From: Ralstonia pickettii DTP0602
Lineage (GTDB): Bacteria; Pseudomonadota; Gammaproteobacteria; Burkholderiales; Burkholderiaceae
DNA length: 64,000 nt
Direction: 5' to 3'
Assembly (NCBI GenBank): GCA_000471925.1
Contig: CP006668.1
Span: 2,728,001 to 2,792,000, forward strand
Position numbers and translations under genes: made by a program. The notes beneath the pieces were generated by a model. It did not search any database, was not told the DNA's origin, and saw only the letters and a program-made list of their open reading frames with translations. Shown here piece by piece: positions 53,739 to 62,821 of the stretch; positions within the stretch are counted from its first letter, which is position 1, and the number at the start of each line of letters is the position of its first letter.

Positions 53739-55901
53739 ATGAGCCGCCCAGTCATCCGCGCCGCGCATTTTCGCGCACCCAAACCCCGCCATTTCGCCGT
53801 GCTGGCGCAACTGGCCGTCCTGACTGGTTTCCCCGCAGCGGCCGCCCTGGCGCAGCAAACCACCTCCCCGGCCGACGCGCAGTCGCTGCCCGCGGTGACC
53901 GTCACCGCCACCGCGGTGGACGATTCCGGCCTGCAGCTTGAGAAAAAAGCCAGCGCCGGCGCGCTCGGCTCGCGCACGCAGCTGGACACGCCCTACTCCA
54001 CCACCATCGTCACCGGCGAAGACCTCGCCGACCGCCAGGTCAGCAAGCTGGGCGACGTGTTCGCGATGGACGCCTCGGTCACCGACAACAGCAACGGCTA
54101 CAACAGCTGGTCCAGCTACCTGACCGTGCGCGGCCTGCAGATCGACTGGCAGAACGGCTTCAAGATCAACGGCCTGCCGTTCGTGGCCTACGGCATCACG
54201 CTGCCGTACGAGCATCTGGAGCAGGTGGAACTGCTCAAGGGCCTGCCGGGCTTCATGTACGGCTTTGCCACGCCGGGCGGCATCGTCAACTACGTCACCA
54301 AGAAGCCGACCGACACCTTCACCGCCTCGTTCGAGCTCGGCTACCGCGCCGCCAACGTGTGGAGCGAGCACGTCGACCTGGGCGGCCGCGCCGGCCCGAA
54401 TAACATGTTCGGCTACCGCCTGAACGCGACGCACGAGGAAGGCACACCCTACAACGCGCGCAATATCAAGCGCGACACGGTGTCGCTGGGCCTGGACGCA
54501 CGCCTGACCAAGGACCTGACCTGGACCTTCGACTCGATCTACCAGGACCGCCGCGCCACCGGGCAGATGCCGTCGTTCAGCTTCTGGAGCTACGGCGACA
54601 CGGCGCTGCCGGCCGCGGTGTCGGGCCGCATCCGCAATTTCGCCGGCGCCGACCAGCACTTGAACACCAACCTACAGCTCTACACCACGGGCCTGCGCTA
54701 CCAGGTCAATCCGGACTGGGCGGTCAGCACCAACTACAGCTTCACCAAGGTCAACCGCAGCCGCAACGAGAGTACCTACAACCTGCTGAACCAGGCTGGG
54801 GACTACAGCGACATGCGCTTCGACACCGCGCAGAACCAGCAGGTGGGCCAGTGGCAGGCGATGCTGGAAGGCAAGTTCCGCACCGGCCCGTTCGGCCACC
54901 AGCTGGTGGCGGGCCTGTCGTGGCAGAAGCAGATCGACCGCTATGACAACAACGGCTTCGGCGCTGTGATCGGCACCGGCAATATCTTCTTGCCCAATAC
55001 CAACACGTACTTCAGCTCGACGGCGTTCAACAAGGTGCGCAACAGCGACATCACGCAGAAGTCGGTGTTTGCCAGCGATACCGTGCAGCTGACCGAGCGC
55101 TGGTCGGTGCTGGCGGGCCTGCGCGTGACCAACTTCGAGCAGAACGGGTATGTGCCGGTGACGTCGAGCTACAGCAAGAGCGCCGTGGTGACGCCCACAC
55201 TCGCGCTGATGTTCAAGCCGGTGCCGACGGCCACGGTCTATGCCAGCTACGTGGAAGCGCTGGAGCCGGGCTCGATCGTGCCGGACGGTTATACCAACGC
55301 GCGCCAGCTGCTGAGCCCAATTCGCAGCAAGCAGTATGAAGTTGGCGTCAAGGCCGACCAACAGAAGTGGAGCGCCACGGCGGCCGCTTTCCGGATCGAG
55401 CGCGGCGCGGAGTATGACAGCATCAGCGGCGGCGTGCCGACGCGTCAGCAGGACGGCACCTCGATCTACCAAGGGGTGGAACTGGCGGGTGTGTATCGCC
55501 TGGGTTCGCAGTGGGAATTCGGCGCCAGCGCGATGTACCTGGACACCTACTACGACAAGGGCAACCCCAACAGTGGCAACCGCGTTGCTGGCGCGCCGGA
55601 CTTCGTGTTCGCCGGCCGCGTGAGCTATCGCGTGCCGTTCGTGCCGGGGTTGCGTCTTGGCGTTGATGGCAAGTACACGGGGGGCACCAAGCTGAATGCG
55701 ACTAATACGCTGGAGACGGCTGGCTATACGGTGTTTAACGTCGGTGCGACCTACAACACACGCGTTGCAGGCAAGGACGTGACGCTGCGTGCGGCGTTGA
55801 ACAACCTGACTAACAAGCACTACTGGGGCTTCCAGTATGAGAACTACCTGCAGCCGGGGGATCCTCGCAGTGTTAGCTTGACGGCGAGGATTGCTTATTG
55901 A
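53739..55901 (+). CDS. TonB-dependent siderophore receptor
   Basis: A 720-residue outer-membrane receptor. The signal peptide ends near AAALAQ; the plug domain includes TQLDTPYSTTIVTGEDL and VRGLQIDWQNGFKINGLP, with the typical LEQVELLKGLPGFMYG. The C-terminal barrel ends in the aromatic VSLTARIAY. It imports a ferric siderophore or related chelate; the ligand is not evident, and no biosynthesis genes are near. The start at 53739 gives a normal signal peptide. Confidence 0.93.
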   Translation: MSRPVIRAAHFRAPKPRHFAVLAQLAVLTGFPAAAALAQQTTSPADAQSLPAVTVTATAVDDSGLQLEKKASAGALGSRTQLDTPYSTTIVTGEDLADRQVSKLGDVFAMDASVTDNSNGYNSWSSYLTVRGLQIDWQNGFKINGLPFVAYGITLPYEHLEQVELLKGLPGFMYGFATPGGIVNYVTKKPTDTFTASFELGYRAANVWSEHVDLGGRAGPNNMFGYRLNATHEEGTPYNARNIKRDTVSLGLDARLTKDLTWTFDSIYQDRRATGQMPSFSFWSYGDTALPAAVSGRIRNFAGADQHLNTNLQLYTTGLRYQVNPDWAVSTNYSFTKVNRSRNESTYNLLNQAGDYSDMRFDTAQNQQVGQWQAMLEGKFRTGPFGHQLVAGLSWQKQIDRYDNNGFGAVIGTGNIFLPNTNTYFSSTAFNKVRNSDITQKSVFASDTVQLTERWSVLAGLRVTNFEQNGYVPVTSSYSKSAVVTPTLALMFKPVPTATVYASYVEALEPGSIVPDGYTNARQLLSPIRSKQYEVGVKADQQKWSATAAAFRIERGAEYDSISGGVPTRQQDGTSIYQGVELAGVYRLGSQWEFGASAMYLDTYYDKGNPNSGNRVAGAPDFVFAGRVSYRVPFVPGLRLGVDGKYTGGTKLNATNTLETAGYTVFNVGATYNTRVAGKDVTLRAALNNLTNKHYWGFQYENYLQPGDPRSVSLTARIAY

Positions 55902-55934
55902 GTTGTTGTTGTAGCTGGATGGTGTGCCTTGCAG

Positions 55935-55962
55935 AACCCTGCTCTTCGGAGTGGGGTTTTTT
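55935..55962 (+). terminator. Rho-independent terminator of the siderophore receptor gene
   Basis: AACCCTGCTC and GAGTGGGGTT form a 10-bp stem (two G-T pairs) closed by a TTCG tetraloop and followed by a T-run ending at 55962. It lies 33 bases after the receptor stop. Confidence 0.9.
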
Positions 55963-55970
55963 GTTTGGTG

Positions 55971-56062
55971 GCTCGATAGCTCTCGCTGCTGGTGACATGT
56001 TGTCGTTGCTTGAACCGCTTGGTTCAACGGCGACATGTCACCAGCAGCGAGAGCCGTCGAGC
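55971..56062. repeat. 92-bp near-perfect palindrome with a nested hairpin
   Basis: The arms 55971-56000 and 56033-56062 match as inverted repeats at 28 of 30 positions, including a perfect 22-bp block (CTCTCGCTGCTGGTGACATG core). Between them TTGAACC (56010-56016) and GGTTCAA (56021-56027) form a second hairpin with a GCTT loop. No T-run follows, and the receptor terminator already precedes it, so it is not needed as a terminator. It may be a REP/MITE-like element or a protein-binding cruciform. Confidence 0.85.
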
Positions 56063-56159
56063 ATCGACCGACGCATGCCGCAGGCACCAGCCGCCAACGC
56101 CTCCCCCTCTTCAGGGAAATCGAATGTTGACAATCAAGAATCCATGATCTACAACATCG

Positions 56160-56200
56160 TCTACACATACACGAATTTTTGTAGACAATTTAGTAGACAG
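56160..56200 (+). promoter_or_regulatory. GTCTACA / TGTAGAC dyad and repeat, candidate operator of the allantoin cluster
   Basis: GTCTACA (56160-56166) is inverted relative to TGTAGAC (56181-56187), and AGTAGACA (56193-56200) repeats the second half 12 bases on. The group ends 87 bases before the permease start and is AT-rich against its surroundings. The GntR regulator at the cluster end is the natural binder. Confidence 0.5.
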
Positions 56201-56286
56201 TACAACAACCCACTCAAGGCGCACAAAAGAGCCACACGGCCGCACGTTCGCCTATCGTCAAGACAACCATCTGCCAGGAGACTCAG

Positions 56287-57810
56287 ATGATGCAAACGAG
56301 CGCCACGCCAACCGACGCGCCAGACGTGCAAGCCGGGCACGCCCCCCACGGCAACGCCCTGATCAAGCCGAGTTACGACGACCGCCTCACCAACGAAGAC
56401 CTGGCCCCCCTGCGCAAACAAACCTGGGGCACCTACAACATCTTCGCCTTCTGGATGTCCGATGTGCACAGCGTTGGCGGCTACATCACCGCCGGCAGCC
56501 TGTTCGCGCTCGGCCTGACGAGCTGGCAAGTGCTGGTATCGCTGCTCGTCGGCATCCTGATCGTCCAGTTCTTCTGCAACCTGGTCGCCAAGCCCAGCCA
56601 GGTGACCGGCACGCCCTATCCGGTGATCTGCCGCGCGTCGTTCGGCGTGCTCGGCGCCAACATCCCCGCCGTGATCCGCGGCCTGATCGCGGTGGCCTGG
56701 TACGGCATCCAGACCTATCTCGCGTCGAGCGCCTTCCTGGTGCTGGCGCTGCACTTCTTCCCGGCACTTGCGCCCTATTCCGACGTCAAGCTGCATGGCT
56801 TTGCCGGCCTGTCCACGCTCGGCTGGGCCGCGTTCATGGTGCTGTGGGTGCTGCAGGCGCTGGTGTTCTGGACCGGCATGGAAACCATCCGCAAGTTCAT
56901 CGACTTGGCCGGCCCGGCGGTGTACGTGGTGATGATCGCGCTGGCGATCTGGCTGGTCAGCAAGGCCGGCTGGGAGAACGTCAACTTCACGCTGAGCTTC
57001 ATCAAGTACACCGGCTGGGAAGCGGTACCGGTGATGCTGAGCGCGATCGCGCTGGTGGTGTCGTACTTCTCTGGCCCGATGCTGAACTTCGGCGATTTCT
57101 CGCGCTATGCCAAGGACTTCAAGTCGGTCAAGCGCGGCAACTTCTGGGGGCTGCCGGTCAACTTCCTGGGCTTCTCGCTGCTGACTGTGATCACCACCTC
57201 GGCCACGCTGCCGGTGTTCGGCAAGCTGATCACCGACCCGGTGGAAACCGTCAGCCATATCGACAGCACCTTCGCCATGCTGCTGGGCGCGTTCACCTTC
57301 ATGACCGCGACCATCGGCATCAATATCGTCGCCAACTTCGTCTCGCCGGCGTTCGACTTCTCCAACGTATCGCCCAAGCACATCAGCTGGCGCACCGGCG
57401 GCATGATCGCCGCGGTGGCATCGATCTTCATCACGCCCTGGAACCTGTACAACAACCCGGCCGTGATCCACTACACGCTCGATGTGCTGGGCGCCTTTAT
57501 CGGGCCGCTGTTCGGCATCCTGATCGCCGACTACTACCTGGTGCGCCGCCAGCACGTGGAGGTCGACGACCTGTACACGCTGAGCCCGCGCGGCCGCTAC
57601 TGGTACCGCAACGGCTTCAATCCGGCAGCGGTGGCCACCATGATCCCGGCCGCAATCATCCCGATCCTGTGCGTGGTAGTGCCCGCGTGGCAGCCTGCGG
57701 CCAACTACAGCTGGTTTATCGGCATGGGTATCGCGCTGGTGCTGTACCGCCAGCTGGCGCCGCGCATGATGGCTGCCCACTTCGGCAACCGCGCCGCCAG
57801 CCAGGCCTGA
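56287..57810 (+). CDS. NCS1 family nucleobase/allantoin/hydantoin permease
   Basis: A 507-residue, 12-helix transporter. NCS1 features are the entry NEDLAPLRKQTWGTYNIFAFWMSD with a conserved Trp-Gly-Tyr-x-Ile-like stretch, GTPYPVICRASFGV and GPMLNFGDFSRYAKDF. The family imports nucleobases, allantoin or hydantoins with Na+ or H+. The adjacent racemase and allantoinase favour allantoin or a hydantoin. GGAGAC lies just before the start; a second ATG is immediately next. Confidence 0.9.
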   Translation: MMQTSATPTDAPDVQAGHAPHGNALIKPSYDDRLTNEDLAPLRKQTWGTYNIFAFWMSDVHSVGGYITAGSLFALGLTSWQVLVSLLVGILIVQFFCNLVAKPSQVTGTPYPVICRASFGVLGANIPAVIRGLIAVAWYGIQTYLASSAFLVLALHFFPALAPYSDVKLHGFAGLSTLGWAAFMVLWVLQALVFWTGMETIRKFIDLAGPAVYVVMIALAIWLVSKAGWENVNFTLSFIKYTGWEAVPVMLSAIALVVSYFSGPMLNFGDFSRYAKDFKSVKRGNFWGLPVNFLGFSLLTVITTSATLPVFGKLITDPVETVSHIDSTFAMLLGAFTFMTATIGINIVANFVSPAFDFSNVSPKHISWRTGGMIAAVASIFITPWNLYNNPAVIHYTLDVLGAFIGPLFGILIADYYLVRRQHVEVDDLYTLSPRGRYWYRNGFNPAAVATMIPAAIIPILCVVVPAWQPAANYSWFIGMGIALVLYRQLAPRMMAAHFGNRAASQA

Positions 57811-57857
57811 TCCCGACCGCCCCATCCATTCGACCGCACCTTCGCAGAGCCGCGTCC

Positions 57858-58592
57858 ATGAAGCTGAAGATCATCAATCCCAACACCACCCAGACCATGA
57901 CCGAGAAGATCGGCCAGTGCGCCGTTGCCGTGGCGGCGCCGGGCACGCGCATCAGCGCGGTCAGCCCGCGCATGGGACCGGCCTCGATCGAGAGCCACTA
58001 TGACGAGGCGCTGTCCGTGCCCGGCATCCTCGACGAGATCCTGGCCGGCGAGCAGGAAGGCGTGGACGGCTACGTCATCGCCTGCTTCGGCGACCCTGGG
58101 CTGTATGCGGCGCGCGAGGTGGCGCGCGGGCCCGTGATCGGCATTGCCGAGGCCGCGATGCATATGGCCAGCATGGTCGGCAGCAGCTTCAGCGTGGTGA
58201 CCACGCTGGCGCGCACCTGCAATATCGCCTGGCACCTGGCCGAGCGCTATGGCATGGAGCGCTTCTGCAACAACGTGCGCGCCTGCGACCTGCCGGTGCT
58301 GGAGCTGGAGCGCCCGGGCTCGGACGCGCGCCGCATCATCACCGAGGCCTGCCGCCGCGCGCTCGCCGAAGACCGTAGCGAATGCATCGTGCTCGGCTGC
58401 GCCGGCATGACCGACCTGTGCGACGAGATCGCCGACGCCATCGGCGCGCCGGTGATCGATGGCGTGGTGTGCGCGGTCAAGATGGCCGAGGCGCTGGTCT
58501 CGGTGCGCCTGGCCACCAGCAAGCGCGGCGATTGGGCGCGGCCGCTGCCCAAGGCGTACGCCGGCATGCTGGCGCCTTATGCGCTCAACTGA
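57858..58592 (+). CDS. Asp/Glu/hydantoin racemase family (allantoin/hydantoin racemase)
   Basis: A 244-residue protein. The two catalytic Cys of the family are C76 (IACFGDPG) and C181 (LGCAGM), and it opens with KIINPNTTQTMTEKI. It would interconvert the stereoisomers of allantoin or a 5-substituted hydantoin so that the stereospecific hydrolase can use all of it. The chosen start is the only ATG before the family N-terminus; it lies 47 bases after the permease stop. Confidence 0.9.
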   Translation: MKLKIINPNTTQTMTEKIGQCAVAVAAPGTRISAVSPRMGPASIESHYDEALSVPGILDEILAGEQEGVDGYVIACFGDPGLYAAREVARGPVIGIAEAAMHMASMVGSSFSVVTTLARTCNIAWHLAERYGMERFCNNVRACDLPVLELERPGSDARRIITEACRRALAEDRSECIVLGCAGMTDLCDEIADAIGAPVIDGVVCAVKMAEALVSVRLATSKRGDWARPLPKAYAGMLAPYALN

Positions 58593-58626
58593 CCTTCTTT
58601 CGACCCCCTCTTCCTGCCAAAGCAAT

Positions 58627-59616
58627 ATGCTCCAGCCACGCTACCCACGCGACCTGATCGGTTACGGCGCGCAGCCGCCACACGCCCGCTGGCCCGGCGG
58701 CGCCCGCATCGCCGTGCAGTTTGTCCTCAACTATGAAGAAGGCGGCGAGAACTGCGTGCTGCACGGCGACGCTGCCTCCGAACAGTTCCTCTCCGAGATC
58801 GTCGGCGCCGCGGCCTACCCCGACCGCCACATGAGCATGGAGGGGATCTACGAATACGGCTCGCGCGCCGGCGTCTGGCGCATCCTGCGCGAGTTCGAGA
58901 AGCGCGGCCTGCCGCTCACCATCTTCGGCGTGTCGATGGCGCTGCAGCGCCATCCTGAACTGACGCGCGCCTTTGTCGAACTGGGCCATGAGATTGCCTG
59001 CCACGGCTGGCGCTGGATCCACTACCAGGGCATCGACGAAGCCACCGAGCGCGAGCATATGCGCATCGGCATGCAGATCATCAAGGAGCTGACCGGCGAG
59101 ATGCCGCTGGGGTGGTACACCGGCCGCGACAGCCCGAATACGCGCCGGCTGGTGGTCGAGCACGGCGGCTTGCTGTACGACTCCGACTACTACGGCGACG
59201 ACCTGCCCTTCTGGACCGAGGTGGAAGTCACCAGCGGCGAGAAGAAGCCGCACCTGGTGGTGCCGTACACGCTGGACTCCAACGACATGCGCTTTGCCAC
59301 GCCGCAGGGCTTCAACACCGGCGAGCAGTACTTCCAATACCTGAAGGATGCGTTCGACGTCCTATATGAGGAGGGCGATCCCGGTGGCCTGGACAGCCCG
59401 AAGATGCTGTCGATCGGCATGCACTGCCGCCTGCTCGGCCGGCCGGGCCGCTTTCGCGCGCTGCAGCGCTTCCTCGACTATGTGCAGGGCCATGACAAGG
59501 TGTGGATCTGCCGCCGTGTCGAGATCGCGCGGCACTGGGCGCAGGCGCATCCGTGGCAGCCGGCGAGCCGCGCGGATACCGTCGGCAAGCTACGCGAGGA
59601 AGCCGCCGCGGCCTGA
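58627..59616 (+). CDS. puuE: Allantoinase, PuuE (polysaccharide-deacetylase-like) type
   Basis: A 329-residue member of the NodB/polysaccharide-deacetylase superfamily. PuuE features are PRDLIGYGAQPPHARWPGG, NYEEGGENCVLHGD, MEGIYEYGSRAGVWRIL, and HEIACHGWRWIHYQ. It hydrolyses allantoin to allantoate without the metal dependence of classic allantoinase. It follows the racemase by 34 bases. No allantoate hydrolase is in the window. Confidence 0.9.
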   Translation: MLQPRYPRDLIGYGAQPPHARWPGGARIAVQFVLNYEEGGENCVLHGDAASEQFLSEIVGAAAYPDRHMSMEGIYEYGSRAGVWRILREFEKRGLPLTIFGVSMALQRHPELTRAFVELGHEIACHGWRWIHYQGIDEATEREHMRIGMQIIKELTGEMPLGWYTGRDSPNTRRLVVEHGGLLYDSDYYGDDLPFWTEVEVTSGEKKPHLVVPYTLDSNDMRFATPQGFNTGEQYFQYLKDAFDVLYEEGDPGGLDSPKMLSIGMHCRLLGRPGRFRALQRFLDYVQGHDKVWICRRVEIARHWAQAHPWQPASRADTVGKLREEAAAA

Positions 59617-59704
59617 TAGCGCCGTGCGCGTCGCCATATTTGTGTACGATATAGCCGGATTTCGTCGCCAGTTCCGGCGACAGGCTGAATGTCCGTACCC
59701 TGAT

Positions 59705-60514
59705 ATGGCAACCACATCGAAGAAGGCGGCGCCCGACGCGGCAGCCAGGGCGCCGCGCCGGCCCGCAACGAAAGCCCCGGCCAGGGCCGCAACCAAGGCC
59801 AACAATGCCGCACCGGATGAAGCCGCGGGCACAGAGGCCAGCGAAGCCTCCGCCACCGAGGCCATCTACCTCGGCCTGCTGACCGCCATCATGGAGCACC
59901 GCCTGCTGGCCGGCACCAAGCTGGTGGAAGAACGCCTGTGCGAAGTCACCGGCGCCAGCCGCGCCCGCATCCGGCAGGTGTTCGCGCGCCTGGCGCATGA
60001 GAAGCTGGTCACGCTGGTGCCCAACCGCGGCGCCTTCGTTTCCAGCCCCACGGTGGACGAAGCGCGCGAGGTGTTCCAGGCACGCCGCGTGGTCGAGCCC
60101 GCGCTGGCCGCCGAGCTTGCACAACGCGCCACGCCGGCCAAGGTGCGCAGCCTGCGCCGCCATGCAATGGAAGAGGACAACGCGCGCGGCCGTGGCGACC
60201 GCGCCGCGATGATCCGCCTGTCCGGCGAATTCCATATCCTGCTGGCCGAGATGGCCGGCAATGCGATCCTGGAAAAGCTGATCCGCGAGATGGTCTCGCT
60301 GACCTGCCTGATCATCACACTGTATGACCGCCCCGGCGCCCCCGCCTGTGCCGAGCACGAGCACCGCCAGCTGATCGACGCGATCGAACAGCGCGACGCC
60401 GCGCGCGCCAGCGCGCTGATGGCCGAGCACCTGGAACACATCGAAGCCTCGCTCGACCTGAGCATGCCCGACAGCGGCGCGCCGGATTTCTACAGCATCT
60501 TCAGCAAAGGCTGA
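59705..60514 (+). CDS. GntR family regulator (FCD) with a basic N-terminal tail
   Basis: A 269-residue regulator. The first ~50 residues are a low-complexity Ala/Lys/Pro/Arg tail (KKAAPDAAARAPRRPATKA), unusual for GntR proteins. The winged HTH follows (LCEVTGASRARIRQVFARLA), then an FCD domain with His candidates in SGEFHILLAEM and EHEHRQLIDA. It probably controls the permease-racemase-allantoinase genes, sensing a purine-degradation intermediate. The start at 59705 is the first ATG downstream of the previous gene. Confidence 0.88.
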   Translation: MATTSKKAAPDAAARAPRRPATKAPARAATKANNAAPDEAAGTEASEASATEAIYLGLLTAIMEHRLLAGTKLVEERLCEVTGASRARIRQVFARLAHEKLVTLVPNRGAFVSSPTVDEAREVFQARRVVEPALAAELAQRATPAKVRSLRRHAMEEDNARGRGDRAAMIRLSGEFHILLAEMAGNAILEKLIREMVSLTCLIITLYDRPGAPACAEHEHRQLIDAIEQRDAARASALMAEHLEHIEASLDLSMPDSGAPDFYSIFSKG

Positions 60515-60561
60515 TCCGCACTAGACTGCATCCAACGCCACCGCCGACCCGGAGACGCGCC

Positions 60562-60915
60562 ATGGATGCAGCAGAACCCGCCACCCCACCCGCCACGCCG
60601 GCTCCGCAGGTGGTGCCCAACGGCTATCGCCAGGGCATCATCACCGCCATCACCGTGCTGTTGGGCTTCTCGCTGGCGTTCTGGCGCTTCTGGGGCTTCG
60701 AGACCCCTGGCCACTGGAACCTGCGCGCGCTGTTCGCCGCGGTCTCGCTGCTGGCCGCTGTGTCGCTGCAGATCGTCGCGCTGTTCCGCGCGCTGCGCAT
60801 CGAGGACGACGCCGTCGAGGAATACCGCAAGACGGTGCGATGGTTTATCGCCTCGGCCGTGGCGCTGCTGGTCGGGCTGGGCGTGGCGATGATCGATGCG
60901 GCGCTCGCACCGTAA
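60562..60915 (+). CDS. Small membrane protein of unknown function
   Basis: A 117-residue protein with a Pro/Ala-rich start and three hydrophobic segments (about 28-46, 52-72 and 93-111). The charged loop between the last two reads LRIEDDAVEEYRKTV. I do not recognise the family. GGAGAC lies before the start. It is convergent with the next gene, 8 bases apart. Confidence 0.75.
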   Translation: MDAAEPATPPATPAPQVVPNGYRQGIITAITVLLGFSLAFWRFWGFETPGHWNLRALFAAVSLLAAVSLQIVALFRALRIEDDAVEEYRKTVRWFIASAVALLVGLGVAMIDAALAP

Positions 60916-60923
60916 GAGATTTT

Positions 60924-61439
60924 TCAGGCGATGCGCCCGGGGAAAGTCCTCATGCCAGCCTCCGGCTCACGTTGCAGGAAGCGGACCTGCAACACGGCAC
61001 CCACCAGGAACACCACGAACAGCACGGCGACGATCGCCTTGAGTTCGGGTGCGTCGGCATTGGCGAACACCGGGTTGCCCACCGGCAGCCGCCTGCCGGT
61101 CTCGGTCAGCGCGGGGATGAAGTGGAAGAACACCGTCAGCGACAGCGCCACCACTTCGATATAGCGGCCCGGGCGCCCGAACGAGCCGCGCGCCGCATAC
61201 GCCGCCACGTCCAGCACAAACAGCGTGATGACACCGAGCACATGCGGCATGCCGACACCGCCATGCTGGAAGATGCCGAAGGCAGTCAGGCAACTCGCCG
61301 TGGTGCCGATCACGTAGCTGAAGCCCAGCGCGCTGCTCACGCGAATCACTCCCGTGCGCCACAACGACACCAGGCCGCACGTCAGTGCCGCGATGCTGAT
61401 CAGGGTATGGACGAGGCCAAGCTGCGTGAGTCCGAGCAT
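60924..61439 (-). CDS. Membrane protein, DUF2306-like
   Basis: A 171-residue protein with about five hydrophobic segments (LVHTLISIAALTCGLVSLW at the start; IVAVLFVVFLVGAVLQV near the end). It recalls small DUF2306-like membrane proteins of unknown role, but I am not sure of the family. The start at 61439 removes a non-hydrophobic upstream extension. Confidence 0.65.
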   Translation of the reverse strand: MLGLTQLGLVHTLISIAALTCGLVSLWRTGVIRVSSALGFSYVIGTTASCLTAFGIFQHGGVGMPHVLGVITLFVLDVAAYAARGSFGRPGRYIEVVALSLTVFFHFIPALTETGRRLPVGNPVFANADAPELKAIVAVLFVVFLVGAVLQVRFLQREPEAGMRTFPGRIA

Positions 61440-61749
61440 GATGGTGCCTCCCGGGCGGTTGGCGCTGCGATGCAGGACAAGGCGTGGCGGCTCGCGGCGT
61501 GAACGGTATCCGCCGGGGGGTGGCGGGCCGCTGCGGGAAGACTTCATGAAAGGCCATGCCTCGCGGAAATGCAAGCATGGCAACGGCGTGCATGCCACGT
61601 GTGCTTCAACGGTGCCAATACGGGCTTGCGCATGACGCCGGAGTCCGCTGCGAGGATGCGGCCGTAAAGACGATAGCAGTGCACTGCGGATGAGGGAACG
61701 ACAGGTTTCGCGGATGGATATGCCGCCCTGCGTGGCGGCACCCTGCGTG
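61440..61749. other. Gap between membrane protein and DUF427 gene
   Basis: No coding signal, clear promoter element or repeat seen on either strand. Confidence 0.5.
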
Positions 61750-62130
61750 CTAGCGTTGGAGGATTTCGATGCTGTCGACCCGGTCCGGATAGAAGGCCAG
61801 GTGCGATGCGATCGCGGCCACCGCGTCGTAAGGAGTCTCGTAGCTCCACACCGCATTGCGCGAGCGCTCGCCGCCGGCGGGGATCGAGAAATAGCTGCAG
61901 TCGCCTTTGTACGGGCAGTAGGTCGCGTGTGTGGTGCGTTCCAGCTGCGCCATGTCGACATGCTCGCGCGGGATGTACTGCACCGGCGTGTAGTCGGCCT
62001 CGCGCAGCGTCAGCGCGGCATCGCTGTCGGCCACGGTAATACCGCCGACCTTGACCACGATCCGGCCGGAGGTCGGCGTGACAGTGATGGGATGGTCGGG
62101 GCCGGGGATCCTGACTGGCTTGTCTGGCAT
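61750..62130 (-). CDS. DUF427 domain protein
   Basis: A 126-residue soluble protein of the DUF427 family. The signature CPYKGDCSYFSI lies near residue 71, preceded by YIPREHVDMAQLERTTHATY and followed by NAVWSYETPYD. Members are widespread and often encoded alone; the fold is known but the role is not. Confidence 0.88.
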   Translation of the reverse strand: MPDKPVRIPGPDHPITVTPTSGRIVVKVGGITVADSDAALTLREADYTPVQYIPREHVDMAQLERTTHATYCPYKGDCSYFSIPAGGERSRNAVWSYETPYDAVAAIASHLAFYPDRVDSIEILQR

Positions 62131-62262
62131 CGTCGTTCTCCTGTGTGGCGTGGCGGCGATCCGGTGGATGCCGCGACGGGTGAATGCAGGACGATTCTAG
62201 GCGCCGCGCGCATTGGCTGCACGGCAGCGCCCCGCTGCCTCAAAAGATATGCCGGATGCCCA

Positions 62263-62787
62263 TCAGCCGATCTTCTCGAGCGCCACCCGGTACTGCGCGG
62301 CACGGCGGACATAGTCCTCGGCATTTGCGCGCAGGCTCTTCACTTCGTCATCGGTCAGTTCGCGCACGGCCTTGGCGGGCGAGCCCAGGATCAGCGAGCG
62401 CGGCGGGAACTGCTTGCCCTCGGTCACCAGTGCGCCGGCGGCCACCAGGGACTCGGCGCCAATCATCGCGTTGTTCAGGATCACCGCCTGGATGCCGATC
62501 AGCGCGCCGTCACCGACGGTGCAGCCGTGCAGCATGGCCTGGTGCCCCACGGTCACGCCGGCGCCGAGCGTCAGCGGGCAACCGGGATCGGTATGCAGCA
62601 CCGCGCCTTCCTGCACGTTGCTGCCGGCGCCGATGGTCACGGGCTCGTTGTCGGCGCGGATCACGGCACCGGGCCAGACCGAGACGTTATCGGCCAGTTC
62701 GGCGCGGCCGATGATGGTGGCTTCGGCAGCGACAAAGGCGCTGCCGGCGATGGCGGGCGCGAGCTCGCCAAGCTTGTAGAGAGTCAT
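62263..62787 (-). CDS. Gamma-carbonic-anhydrase-like hexapeptide protein
   Basis: A 174-residue left-handed beta-helix protein. Hexapeptide turns are visible through VWPGAVIRADNEPVTIGAGSNVQEGAVLH. The three zinc His of gamma-carbonic anhydrases occur in AVLHTD and VGHQAMLHG. Members may hydrate CO2 or be catalytically silent. It lies 34 bases downstream of the Bug gene on the same strand, possibly on the same transcript. Confidence 0.9.
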   Translation of the reverse strand: MTLYKLGELAPAIAGSAFVAAEATIIGRAELADNVSVWPGAVIRADNEPVTIGAGSNVQEGAVLHTDPGCPLTLGAGVTVGHQAMLHGCTVGDGALIGIQAVILNNAMIGAESLVAAGALVTEGKQFPPRSLILGSPAKAVRELTDDEVKSLRANAEDYVRRAAQYRVALEKIG

Positions 62788-62821
62788 GTTGTGGATAGTG
62801 TGGATGGATGCGTGCGGTGCG

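Larger units (their letters stand above)
55902..56286. other. Region between siderophore receptor and NCS1 permease
   Basis: In order: terminator, 92-bp palindrome, then an AT-rich promoter region with GTCTACA/TGTAGAC repeats before the permease. No coding sequence recognised. Confidence 0.6.
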
